Source: Pyrus communis
Lineage: Eukaryota; Streptophyta; Magnoliopsida; Rosales; Rosaceae
Length of the DNA stretch: 64,000 bases
Direction: 5' to 3'
NCBI RefSeq assembly: GCF_963583255.1
Contig: NC_084815.1
Span: 11,207,724 to 11,271,723, forward strand
Shown here: in pieces, positions 30,014 through 41,138 of the stretch
How the letters are laid out: every line of letters begins with the position of its first letter
Numbering within the stretch: the stretch's first letter is position 1
Notes under the pieces: model-generated
What the model saw: only the letters and a program-made list of their open reading frames with translations
Told to the model about the DNA's origin: nothing
Databases searched by the model: none
Made by a program: the position numbers and the translations under genes

Positions 30014-31366
30014 TGACACACCCCGACCGAGATCGGAGCGTGCTGGCCGTCACACGAAGGTGACGTAGCCATGTGCACGTGCGGAAGCTAACAAGGTAGT
30101 AGTATGAAAGTACGAATAATTAAAAACTAGCATACAAGGTACTAATACAAGTGCTAGTAAGTGAGATACAAATTCAGAGCAGGTCTAAAGCAGTCCAAAC
30201 AAAAACGACAACAGCAGTACGCCCGAAGACGACCCTACAATGGGGAGTGTCTGTCAGAAATGCCGGAAAGCCCTCAAGGGAAACCACCGCAACGGCTAAG
30301 CAACTAGAACCTGGAGGGGCGCAAAACAAAAGCGTGAGTGGGCAAAAACAAAGCTCTTTGAAAACCATTTAGCAAAAATACATTCTAACCCCTCGCCGTA
30401 AAACCTGTATACTTCCCAGAAAATAACATATGTACGTATGTATAGATATGCCCAACATGTGTACGACAGGCCTGGGTGTAATACATATATACGCTCTAGT
30501 GCTACGATCACGTGAAGGCTGTGCGAATAATCGCGGGTCACCTACGAGTCGGAACCACCTAATGTGGTCTGTACGACAGGCCTATGCACCTAACTTGGAT
30601 CCAAGCTGAGCGTGTGGTGCGGGAGGTGAACATCACGTGAAGGACTGTGCCCTACTCTGGGCGGGAGCACTAACATCGGAGGTGCAGGTTATGAGCTCTC
30701 TAGGTCTCTCAAACTACTGCTGAAAGTAAATATGATTACCACTTACCTGGCACTTACCTGTGCGTCCACAGCACCCAATATGCATATATATGTATGCCAC
30801 TACTAATGCATGCAATGATGCATAAACGATAATAATAACATGCATGGCATAAGGTAAATAACCCTTTTTAATTCAATTTCTGGGAATATAAATGTATATA
30901 GGTATATACGGAAAACAAAAGCCCACTCATTGGTATGTAGAAGGGTCGTAGCCCCCCTGCCTCGCGTGTGCACGCTCGTCCTCGGGGTACGTGTCACCTA
31001 AATGCGAAACAACTATAAAAACGTTAACTTTAAAGCACATAACTAACTTCTCGTAATAACTTCTCATACATTGCTCAAAATGGACAAATGAATATATCAA
31101 CGTGCTCTACACAACTTCAAGATCACAACCATAATTTTAAAATAATTTTCCTCCGCCGCACGCGCCCCCACGCGCCGGCCAAGGCACGGACCTACGCACC
31201 CCCCACGCGCGGCCACGTGCCCTGCACAGTGACGGTGTCAACAGACGCCGTCAGGAATATTCCGTTAAACTGACGGAATATTCCGTTAAACCTAACTGAC
31301 GCCGTCACTGCCGTTAGGAATATTCCGTTAAACCTAACGGAATATTCTCCTTTCTTCTCCGATCTA
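30014..31366 (-). repeat. T1 5' LTR, proximal fragment
   Basis: Matches 11875-12667 plus 21694-22436 with a deletion of about 180 bp at 30459/30460. The last five bases, ATCTA (31362-31366), are the N5 target duplication. Heat-shock-element-like cluster at 31253-31347. Confidence 0.9.
31253..31347 (-). promoter_or_regulatory. Heat-shock-element-like cluster in the T1 5' LTR
   Basis: GGAATATTC palindromes at 31253-31262, 31274-31283, 31316-31325 and 31338-31347, spaced as in the other LTR. N5 inserted about 20 bp from the cluster, between it and the LTR start. Confidence 0.45.
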
Positions 31367-33299
31367 TGATAGGAGCATATTCATGCGACTTAAATGGCTT
31401 GTTCTCGTGCATTTACGTTATGTTTCTTTAGTTATTTTAGTACTTTAAGCTATTTTCGTGTGTTTATAGGTCCAAAGGGCTAAAGGAGCAAAAAGATGCA
31501 TTTTGGAGACTTTTGGAGCACTTTTGGGCTAAGGATGGATAGCTTATGCTTGGAGCCAAAGTGTTGGACGAAATTGAAGACCTAATTGAAGACCAAAGTG
31601 TTGGAACCTTGTTCTCTTTAGTTTTAGGACATTAAAAACCTTTCCTAATCCCAATCATGCCATGCATAACACACATCCATTCTAACACATTGTCATTGCA
31701 CATGCATTTCCTTCATTAGTTAATTCACATGCTCCATACTTATCATCACCACTCATTACTTATCACATATCATCACCACTTATCACTTATCATTCACCAC
31801 TTATCATATCATACATTCATTTACCACTTATCATATCATACACTTATCACTTATCACTCATAATCATCTACAACATCCACCTACTTCACCTACAACATCC
31901 ACCTAATTCACCTACAACATCCACCTACTTCACCTACAACATCCACCTACTTCACCTACAAATGACATAGCCATATGTTCCCTCCACTACTCCTATAAAT
32001 ACCCTTGCATTCATTCATTCATGGACATCTCATTTTCATACACAACACACCACAAACACATCCCTTTCTCTCTTAGCCGTGAGCTTCCCATCTCTCCCCT
32101 TATAATCCAAAAACCATTTTTCCATTCCCCTTCCACTTCTCCACCACTCCTTTTCCATTCCACACTTCCATCCCCCAAACCAATTATCCCTAGACCTTAT
32201 GCTACAATAAAGAGGAAGAGAAGAGGGCCTAAACGTTCATACAATTCAAGTTTGAGTTGTTGGAATGTTTAGGCGTTTCTTTGATTTCAATGTTTAATTT
32301 CAATTCTCTTTGTTTTGTATGAGGAACTAAACCCCCCTTTAGCTAGGGGGGGATTCGAAATATATGTTTATGCTTGCATTTTGATTTGATTACTTCTAAT
32401 TGCGTTTCATAAGTTGTGGATTCAATGTGTTTAACCGTTTGATCGATAACTTATTTATGTATGTTTATTAAGAATGCGCGCTTAATTTTCATGCATGAAT
32501 ATGACGCTAGAATATAAGTGAGTTTCACCTAATCGTTATGAACTTATATTCACAAGTAGTGGAGGTTGCTTATAAACAATCGCGTTAAACGAATTCTTGG
32601 CATAAGTTTCATGCAATCATAGTAACGAATGCCTCGTCAACACTTATAGTTTTCATGATGCTTAATGATTCTTGCTTGTTTCTCTATTATGCAATTCATG
32701 TAGGGAACTTGTGAGGAATGCTTTGGGTTGTCGTATGCAATCATCCAATTCATTAACTTAAGGAAAACTTGACGGTTAATTTAAGCGGACCTAATTAACC
32801 CGGGGTGTTGAGAATTCATGGTTTATTGAAGTGCAATTGGAAATCATTTTATTATGCAAGTGTAACATGTATGGAGATGAACCCCTTAGCTAGCCATACC
32901 ATCCATTCATTTCCGTCAATTTCAAATTTACAATTTGTTTTCTTTACAATCTATCCATTTTAGTTTAAATTCGTCCAAAATCAATCCCCCCATATTTCGT
33001 TTAAGTCTTAGTCTTAATCTTTCTTATTTTTAGTTTTGAATTCTTCGAGTTTAGTATAGCATTTTAGTTTGTGTTTTTAAAAGCATTTTGAGTCTTTTGA
33101 TTTGTTTTAGTGTTTTAAAGTTTAGTTTTACATTCTTTGAGTCTAGTTTAGTGTTTTATATTATGTTTTTACGTTTTTAAGTCAAATCCAAGTGATTAAC
33201 AATCCCTCCTAATCCCCGGTCCAGAACGATCCCTACTTGCACCTATACTACAATTGATAAAAAGAGGGTTTAATTTGTGTGCGTATAAACCACGCATCA
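31367..33299 (+). repeat. N5 5' LTR (1933 bp)
   Basis: TATA box 31994-32001; CTTATCACTT-type tract about 31736-31860; CCTACAACATCCAC minisatellite 31866-31960; C/G-run hairpin 32332-32352. Ends CACGCATCA. Confidence 0.93.
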
Positions 33300-33304
33300 A
33301 ATTT

Positions 33305-33342
33305 TGGCGCCGTGGCCGGGGATTAGCAAATTTGCTAATCTC
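33305..33342 (+). other. N5 primer binding site and hairpin
   Basis: TGGCGCCGTGGCCGGGGA differs by one base (T to G at 33314) from the family site. Hairpin 33319-33342 reads GGGATTAGCAAA/TTTGCTAATCTC. Confidence 0.88.
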
Positions 33343-33429
33343 TTGGATTGTTCGTTTCTATTATGTATTTTAGTTTTAGTTTTTGAATTTTGTTTTGTTT
33401 GTTGAATTCAAGTACTAAAGAAGAACAAC

Positions 33430-34467
33430 ATGGCACTTGATAATGCTTCTCTTTTGTCACAGCTCATGGAAAGGTCCCAAATGCAAAGCATTGATATATT
33501 TGATCTTCAATCAAGGAATAACGTGTTTTCCAATACTTACAATTCGGATTGGAGTGATCATTCAAACTCTATGTGGTGGGAACCTCAAAATGCTCAACAA
33601 GGAGGATATTGGCAGCCACCACAACCTCATATTCAATATGCCCAACCAAATTTAAGTTCGTCAATAAATTATAACCAAAAGCTTGATGAATTAATTTGTT
33701 TGGTGCAGGGCTTACAAAATCAAGACAATGAGGCTCAACTAGAAGGATATTGGCAGCCGTATGAGGAGTTCTATTCAACGCCTATGCAGCCACCACAACC
33801 TGCCCAAAGTAATGTAGGTAATTCAAATGATAATGATACGATTTTTCAATTACTTACTACTCTGGAAAAGCAAATTGGGCAGATAGCGGAGTTCGAAGGA
33901 CAATTTTGCGACCAAGGCGAACTCCCTAGTTCAACCATTGCAAATCAGAAGGGAGAATTTGAAACTGTCAAGGAAATCATGTTGAGAAGTGACAAGGAGG
34001 TTGGAACGGACCCTCAACCATCAAAATCAAATCACAAGGAAGAGGAATACACCCAACCCACGGAAAGGGTGGAAACACCTTTACCGGAGGCTCCTATTGC
34101 TCCTATGCCATCTAATACAGGTATGGTTGTTCCAAATTTCATTATTTTTAACCCTATTCCTTGCAGATTCATGACTTCCAAGGAAGAAGAAGGTGAAAAA
34201 GACATCTTGGAAGCCCTTCCAAAGATGACAAGTAGGGAATGTCATGAATCCATCAAAGAGGACGTTCTTGAAACCACAAAATCCAAAGAAGTTAAATTTG
34301 ATGACATTGGACAAGTAATAACCATCACTTGCAATCTGGCCAAGTCCAATATCCCTGAAACTTTCAAAGGAGTGGTATTTGTCATTGAGTTCTTGTCGGA
34401 CAAAACAAGTAAGTATTTTTTTTTCCAAATTCCATTAGATTTTATACTAACTTGCTATTTTTTTTGA
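33430..34467 (+). pseudogene. gag: gag tail/pol start fusion remnant of N5
   Basis: ATG at 33430; 345 codons to the stop. Same protein as the N4 remnant but with a segment lost there (NDNDTIFQLLTTLEKQIGQ), which makes the match to the Athila gag tail clearer. Reading ends inside an intron-like stretch, GTAAGT at 34409 to ATCAG at 34472 (64 nt, branch-like TACTAAC at 34445-34451). Beyond it the pol-like segment (about 34473-34552) follows. No gag core or enzyme domain is present. Confidence 0.65.
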
Positions 34468-34472
34468 ATCAG
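34409..34472 (+). other. Candidate intron in the N5 gag remnant
   Basis: Donor AA/GTAAGT, branch-like TACTAAC, T-rich tract, acceptor TGAATCAG/G. N4 has the same signals with 59 nt. Both are short for plant introns. Confidence 0.35.
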
Positions 34473-34646
34473 GCACCTACACTAGAATTCAAACCAATGC
34501 CGGTTCACTTCAAGTATCACCTTCCATTCAAGGACCAATTCCATGCCGTTTGACTTTATTTATGTTAATAAAAATAAAAATAAAAACAAAAATAAAAAAA
34601 TTTAAAAAAAAAAATAAGGATGCTAAACATGGAGAAAGGTGGAGCT
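34473..34646 (+). other. pol-start remnant and A-rich spacer of N5
   Basis: About 80 bp matching the N4 pol-start remnant, then A-rich sequence with repeated AATAAAAA (34560-34617). Confidence 0.5.
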
Positions 34647-35318
34647 TCACAAAGGTTGTTTGCGTGAAGTCCCACTACGAGGCGCAGAAGCGGAAGGCGC
34701 AGAAGCGGGAGGCATAGAAGCGGGAGGCATCGAAGCGGAAGGCATCGGAGCGGAAGGCATCGGAGCTAGAGCATTCCAGGCCTCAATACTTGGCCAAGCG
34801 CTGGATGACCCAGGAAAAAGGTGCCTCTGGAGATAAGACACAAGCCTTTGACGGTCACTGTGAATTCGACCCTCAGATTCTTGCAGCTCATCAAGCTTCC
34901 TCTTCATCCCCGACGAATAGTTATTTGCAAGCACATGCAAACTTCTATTCTCGTACTTAAGCTGCTGGATCTCTTGCTTAAGTCTTTCCACCTCTGCCAT
35001 CAACGATTCCACCTGACGGGAGCGGGCAAGCAGGCGTAGGCCCATGTTGGACACATAGCTCGCACACTGAACACTAAGTGCGAGGGACTCTTGAACGGCC
35101 AACTCATCGGACCGTCCTGACAGCAGCCTACTATCTTTTGGAGTGAGGAGGTTTTTAGCTACTATTGTAGCTGTTGTGGCGTCCTGCATCACAGAGTCTT
35201 CACCTGAAAGAGGACCGTTAGAAGATAAAAAAGAAGGGCGCCATACATTACCTTGACGGGGCGCAACCGGATCGCTGCTGAGACTCAAATCTAAGCTAAG
35301 GTTCGATGAGTTTGCCAT
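34647..35318 (-). CDS. Antisense ORF protein of N5 (223 aa)
   Basis: ATG at 35316-35318. The frame is open three codons further upstream but only from a non-ATG codon. LSLDLSL at residues 7-13, leucine zipper L106-L127 intact, and five tail units ending SRKQPL. Differences from N4 are mostly conservative (for example S to Y and Q to L around residues 89-94). It sits tail-to-tail with the gag remnant. As with the other copies the protein family is unrecognised; repressor-like function is inferred. Confidence 0.8.
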   Translation of the reverse strand: MANSSNLSLDLSLSSDPVAPRQGNVWRPSFLSSNGPLSGEDSVMQDATTATIVAKNLLTPKDSRLLSGRSDELAVQESLALSVQCASYVSNMGLRLLARSRQVESLMAEVERLKQEIQQLKYENRSLHVLANNYSSGMKRKLDELQESEGRIHSDRQRLVSYLQRHLFPGSSSAWPSIEAWNALAPMPSAPMPSASMPPASMPPASAPSASAPRSGTSRKQPL

Positions 35319-35800
35319 TTTTTTCAAAAGTGTTCAAAGAGAAAGGGTGGATGGAGTTAAAAATTTCACAAAGGGCCGGAGTCGAGTTTCAGGAATGGGA
35401 AATCTTCAGAGTGTGTATGTTGGCGGTGATCGATAGCTCTATAAAATGCCAAGGCGACCCGTCCACCGATTCAAAGAGCCGGATTTTCCGGCGTAAGTTA
35501 GGCGACGCTCCCTCGGCTTTTCAGAAAACGCGTTCAACTTTGTCAAAAGATTTCTGACAAAGCTGAAAACACGTGGAGGCCATCATCGCAACTACACGTC
35601 TTTAGCCGACAAGCGCAAAGTTCGGCGACGCTTTCTCTGCTTTTCAGAAAACGCGTGCAGCTTTGTCAAAAGGAGCCGCATCTGCACTACCACGTGTCGT
35701 TCAGAAAGAGAAGGGGCGTCGTTCAGAAATCGAAGGGGCGCCTGCTCAGAAATCGAAGAGGCGTATTCAAAGATCGAAGAGGCGCCACTATTTCAAAAAG
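35319..35800 (-). promoter_or_regulatory. Promoter-like region of the N5 antisense ORF
   Basis: TATA candidate TTTTATAGAG on the minus strand (35438-35447), about 120 bp before the ATG. ACGCGT and CACGTG motifs and TTGAC cores follow upstream, then four 22-24 bp units (35695-35785). The TATA-proximal ACGCGT of N4 reads ACCCGT here. Confidence 0.5.
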
Positions 35801-35860
35801 CCGGAATTGCGGGATCAAAACGTTTGTCGACAAGGGTAAAAAGTACCACCACTTGATATT

Positions 35861-38404
35861 ATCTCTATATATGTCGACCTTCGTCTTTTATGGCAGGGCA
35901 AACCTGAAGAAAATGCCCAACTCTCCCTCACCTCTGAGGGCGCACTCCCAGCAAAGCCTTTCAAAATACTCAATTCTTTCTTCTTCCCCAAAGATGATAC
36001 CAGATGCCTGGGGTACATATGACCCAGGAGGAAACGGCGGATTGAAGCATGTGCTGATTCATTCACCGCTTCTTCAAAGCAAAGGTATCTCATATCATCA
36101 AGGTCAAAAGCAAAAGTATCTCATATCATGCTCTTTCCCTGTCTTTTTCTTTGTCCTTGTTCTTACTCGCATGGCAAAGTAAAAAAAGCAATCAGCCGGC
36201 ACTTGGAGTCAATCTTCCGATCTGGAGCCAACTGCCTGGAATCTATTCCTGATTGCTTACCTAGCGTTGCTCTCGAGTAGTCATCTTCAACGGTTGATAC
36301 ACTTCCGGAGAAGGGACCACTTCTGCAAAGGGGAGCGAGTAAGGCAAGTGAAAATGATACATTGAAGCATGTGGAGACAAACATAGGCTGAGTTATCCTC
36401 CAACCCTTTTCAATACGAATTGGAAAGATTGAACAAAGAAACAGACCAAAAGGGTAAGCTCAGACCTTCGGGGGAGACCAAAAGAACCATCCTGCTGCCC
36501 AGTTCAAGAAGTAGCACAAAGGAAAATCAATGATGGGCGGAAACCAGTTCGAGAGTAAGCCTGTGGAATCATCAAGATCAAGCCTCAATGCAATCAACAA
36601 AGAGAAGAGGGAATTTACACTCCATAACCAGATTTGCGTCCCTAAACTCTTCTCTTTGTTAATTACATTCTGCCATGTTTAGTATGTTTAGTTGTTGTTT
36701 GTGTGTTTACTTATGTTTTGTGTGAATCTATGCTTAAAACATTGAGGACAATGTTTGATTTAAGTGTGGGGGGGGTAACTAAGTATGTTGATGCAAATTC
36801 GTTGAATTTTATCACCCATAACTTCAAGTGTTGTTCCTTGCTGTTTTAAATGTTTTTAAGGTGTTTTTAAACTGTTTTAGCGTATTTTGTTTTATAACTC
36901 CGAAAATCACATAAAAATTTGAAAAACATTTTTTTGAAAAGCCTAAAAAGAGTGTTTTGAGTTGTTTTTGTGTCTTAGGGAACCTTCCAACGTTATGATG
37001 AGGATTTGGTTTGTAATTGCATGACTGTTAAAAAGAGTTATATACATAGAGAAAAGTTTGATTTACTCTTGGTTTATGCTTAGTTATGGTTATAATGTAT
37101 GACTTCACATGCAATCATAAAAGAAAAATACGTTTTTGTAACATGCTTGAAGGAAGGAACTCAAACAAACGCTACAACCCTGTGAGACTCGAGCCATTAC
37201 CTTCTTTGGAGAGTTATTTTCTGTGATTCTTTGTTTTCTAAAGTTGTTGAATGATCTCATTATTCCTTGCTTGGTTGCTACTTAGAATGCAATTGTATCA
37301 TGATAGAACTAAATGCTAGAACTTATATCCGTTTCATTCAAAGCATGATATTGAGTTGCATAACATATATCAAGATGAAGTTGTGTAGTTGCCACCATAG
37401 CCAAATAGCCTTACTTCCCATATTTCGTATATATTGTAAGTCTTAACACCGTTGAGCCTCGTTTAACCTATTTTCTTTGCTAACCATATCACCCCTTACC
37501 TAGCCTAGATTAGGACCATCCGTACCCTTGTTCTTAAAAGATAGTGAGCATGACTTAAATGAATTCCTTTTGAGTACATTTTGCAAGAAAATGAGTGTGG
37601 GGGAGTAAAAGTTTGTTCTTAAGTTTGTATGTTTTGAGAGTCAAAAGAAAAAAAAAAAAAAAAAAAAAAAATTGTGAAAAACATATGAAAAAGAAAAACA
37701 GAAAAGAAGAGAAAAGAAAGAAAGAAAAAAAAAAAAAAAAAAGAGCTTGTTCCCCCTTGTTGTTCAAAAGTTGAGTTTTCATTCAAAAGTGAATTCTACG
37801 TTAATTCAAATGCTTTGCTCGCTATTTCTTTAAGAACCTTTGTTTTCCATATACCTTCTTTGTTAGCCAAACACCTTTAGCCCCGTTACACCCCTTTGAC
37901 TTCTATCTTGATCGTTATGTGTTCAATAATGTGGAGTTTGAAATTGATATGAGCTTATGGAATCACTGGTTCTCATTCTAAGTAGTAGCATTCCATTCAT
38001 GAGATCATATTCATGTCATTATCGTAAATCCAGAAAATGTTTTCCTTGTTATAACATATGTGAGTGTTCGTCTACATGTTTACATCAATCTTCTCACATA
38101 TAACTAGTGTAGGGTGTGTAGTCAGAAAATCTGTGTGAAAAACGAGTGCATATCTTGTAAGGATTTGAGCAATTTCTCTAAGGCATGTTACTACATTCGA
38201 AATGTGTTTTAAATGCTTAATTGTGAACTAGTATGTGGTGACTATGATTAAGAATGTACTTAAGTGTAATGATGGCAAAAATCTGTGGGAATGATGATTT
38301 TTAACTTGTCATGTGCTTTGGAAATCCCTAAGACGGTTGTTGGAAGGTTTAGGTTGTGTTTTACTTGTTTTGTTTCGTTTGGTTTTGTTTTGTTTTTCTT
38401 TCTG
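35861..38404 (+). other. Noncoding 3' internal region of N5
   Basis: Sense TATA-like motif 35864-35872; polypurine-like tracts 36761-36777 and 37590-37604; A-rich simple tracts 37648-37672 and 37675-37742. No gene supported. Confidence 0.6.
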
Positions 38405-38444
38405 TTTTGCTCGAGGACTAGCAAAAGATAAGTGTGGGGGTATT
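38405..38444 (+). other. N5 hairpin and polypurine tract
   Basis: TTTTGCT/AGCAAAA hairpin 38405-38426; AAGTGTGGGGGTATT 38430-38444 abuts the LTR. Confidence 0.88.
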
Positions 38445-40472
38445 TGATAGGAGCATATTCATGCGACTTAAATGGCTTGTTCTCGTGCATTTACGTTATG
38501 TTTCTTTAGTTATTTTAGTACTTTAAGCTATTTTCGTGTGTTTATAGGTCCAAAGGGCTAAAGGAGCAAAAAGATGCATTTTGGAGACTTTTGGAGCACT
38601 TTTGGGCTAAGGATGGATAGCTTATGCTTGGAGCCAAAGTGTTGGACGAAATTGAAGACCTAATTGAAGACCAAAGTGTTGGAACCTTGTTCTCTTTAGT
38701 TTTAGGACATTTAAAACCTTTCCTAATCCCAATCATGCCATGCATAACACACATCCATTCTAACACATTGTCATTGCACATGCATTTCCTTCATTAGTTA
38801 ATTCACATGCTCCATACTTATCATCACCACTCATTACTTATCACATATCATCACCACTTATCACTTATCATTCACCACTTATCATATCATACATTCATTT
38901 ACCACTTATCATATCATACATTCATTTATCACTTATCATAATCATTCACTTATCACTTAACATATCATACACTTATCACTTATCACTCATAATCATCTAC
39001 AACATCCACCTACTTCACCTACAACATCCACCTACTTCACCTACAACATCCACCTAATTCACCTACAACATCCACCTACTTCACCTACAACATCCACCTA
39101 CTTCACCTACAACATCCACCTACTTCACCTACAAATGACATAGCCATATGTTCCCTCCACTACTCCTATAAATACCCTTGCATTCATTCATTCATGGACA
39201 TCTCATTTTCATACACAACACACCACAAACACATCCCTTTCTCTCTTAGCCGTGAGCTTCCCATCTCTCCCCTTATAATCCAAAAACCATTTTTCCATTC
39301 CCCTTCCACTTCTCCACCACTCCTTTTCCATTCCACACTTCCATCCCCCAAACCAATTATCCCTAGACCTTATGCTACAATAAAGAGGAAGAGAAGAGGG
39401 CCTAAACGTTCATACAATTCAAGTTTGAGTTGTTGGAATGTTTAGGCGTTTCTTTGATTTCAATGTTTAATTTCAATTCTCTTTGTTTTGTATGAGGAAC
39501 TAAACCCCCCTTTAGCTAGGGGGGGATTCGAAATATATGTTTATGCTTGCATTTTGATTTGATTACTTCTAATTGCGTTTCATAAGTTGTGGATTCAATT
39601 TGTTTAACCGTTTGATCGATAACTTATTTATGTATGTTTATTAAGAATGCGCGCTTAATTTTCATGCATGAATATGACGCTAGAATATAAGTGAGTTTCA
39701 CCTAATCGTTATGAACTTATATTCACAAGTAGTGGAGGTTGCTTATAAACAATCGCGTTAAACGAATTCTTGGCATAAGTTTCATGCAATCATAGTAACG
39801 AATGCCTCGTCAACACTTATAGTTTTCATGATGCTTAATGATTCTTGCTTGTTTCTCTATTATGCAATTCATGTAGGGAACTTGTGAGGAATGCTTTGGG
39901 TTGTCGTATGCAATCATCCAATTCATTAACTTAAGGAAAACTTGACGGTTAATTTAAGCGGACCTAATTAACCCGGGGTGTTGAGAATTCATGGTTTATT
40001 GAAGTGCAATTGGAAATCATTTTATTATGCAAGTGTAACATATATGGAGATGAACCCCTTAGCTAGCCATTCCATCCATTCATTTCCGTCAATTTCATAT
40101 TTACAATTTGTTTTCTTTACAATATATCCATTTTAGTTTAAATTCGTCCAAAATCAATCCCCCCATATTTCGTTTAAGTCTTAGTCTTAATCTTTCTTAT
40201 TTTTAGTTTTGAATTCTTCGAGTTTAGTATAGCATTTTAGTTTGTGTTTTTAAAAGCATTTTGAGTCTTTTGATTTGTTTTAGTGTTTTAAAGTTTAGTT
40301 TTACATTCTTTGAGTCTAGTTTAGTGTTTTATATTATGTTTTTACGTTTTTAAGTCAAATCCAAGTGATTAACAATCCCTCCTAATCCCCGGTCCAGAAC
40401 GATCCCTACTTGCACCTATACTACAATTGATAAAAAGAGGGTTTAATTTGTGTGCGTATAAACCACGCATCA
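38445..40472 (+). repeat. N5 3' LTR (2028 bp)
   Basis: 95 bp longer than the 5' LTR, all within the CTTATCACTT tract and the minisatellite (38815-39133). TATA box 39167-39174. Confidence 0.93.
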
Positions 40473-41138
40473 ATCTACTCTCGCCGGACTCCGGTCGCCG
40501 GAAAACTGGGAAAAGTTTAAACTCACTATTCTCCTTCGTTTCTCAACCATTTTCTATGATTCTTGGACCAAAAGAAAGCCCTAAACTAGTAGAATCACGT
40601 TATACAACTTTTAAAAGCTATAAACCACGCGATCATACCTGTCTCAAAACTCAAAACTCGGCCAACTTCGAACCAAGCCTTCCCGACGTCCAATTTTGTC
40701 CAACGAGCTACTCCGACGCTCCTTAGGACCTCACTAAGACACCTACGAGCTCAGAAATCCCAAAAACTCAATGTATAATTTTTGCATGAACAGTACTCAA
40801 ATCGGCCATTGTTGAATCGACGTGAAAACGAAGTATTTCTCACCTGAAAATGGTATGTCTGAGCTCGCCTCGACCTCACGAGTTGAATGGTGTCCTTGGT
40901 TTCCTCGATCTGCGATGGTTTGGGTAGTTTTGGTGGTTGTCCGTACGTATGGTGATAACGGGAAGGAAGAGAGAGACACGGGGGAGAGAGACAGAGGGAG
41001 GGGAGAGTGACTGTGTGTGTGTGTGGTCCAACACATGCCACACCACACAAAACACCCACAACGTGACAAAAAAATGAACTAGGGGCAATAAGGTAATTTC
41101 ACATGTGCGTTATAATAATCCCGGGACGGGATGTCACA
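40473..41138 (-). repeat. T1 5' LTR, distal fragment
   Basis: Resumes with the duplicated ATCTA and ends ATGTCACA at 41138, the T1 left terminus on the minus strand. TAGAC follows. Confidence 0.9.

Larger units (their letters stand above)
31367..40472 (+). mobile_element. N5: complete non-autonomous Athila derivative inside the T1 5' LTR
   Basis: 9106 bp, flanked by ATCTA (31362-31366, 40473-40477). LTRs are 31367-33299 and 38445-40472; apart from repeat-array length I see only about half a dozen substitutions, so it is young but older than N4. Order: 5' LTR, primer site, gag/pol remnant, antisense gene, noncoding region, hairpin, polypurine tract, 3' LTR. It shares the minisatellite-type U3 with N4. 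Confidence 0.95.
11875..41138 (-). mobile_element. T1: Tekay/Del-type Ty3-gypsy chromovirus with three nested insertions
   Basis: On the minus strand it starts TGTGACATCCCGTCCCGGG (41138) and ends GGGGTGTGTCA (11875), flanked by TAGAC on both sides (11870-11874, 41139-41143). Removing N4, the solo LTR and N5 leaves about 9.2 kb of its own sequence. The order LTR, Met-type primer site, gag, protease, RT, RNase H, integrase, chromodomain-like tail, polypurine tract, LTR matches chromoviruses. All coding parts are broken. Both LTRs were hit independently by members of the same N family. Confidence 0.92.
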
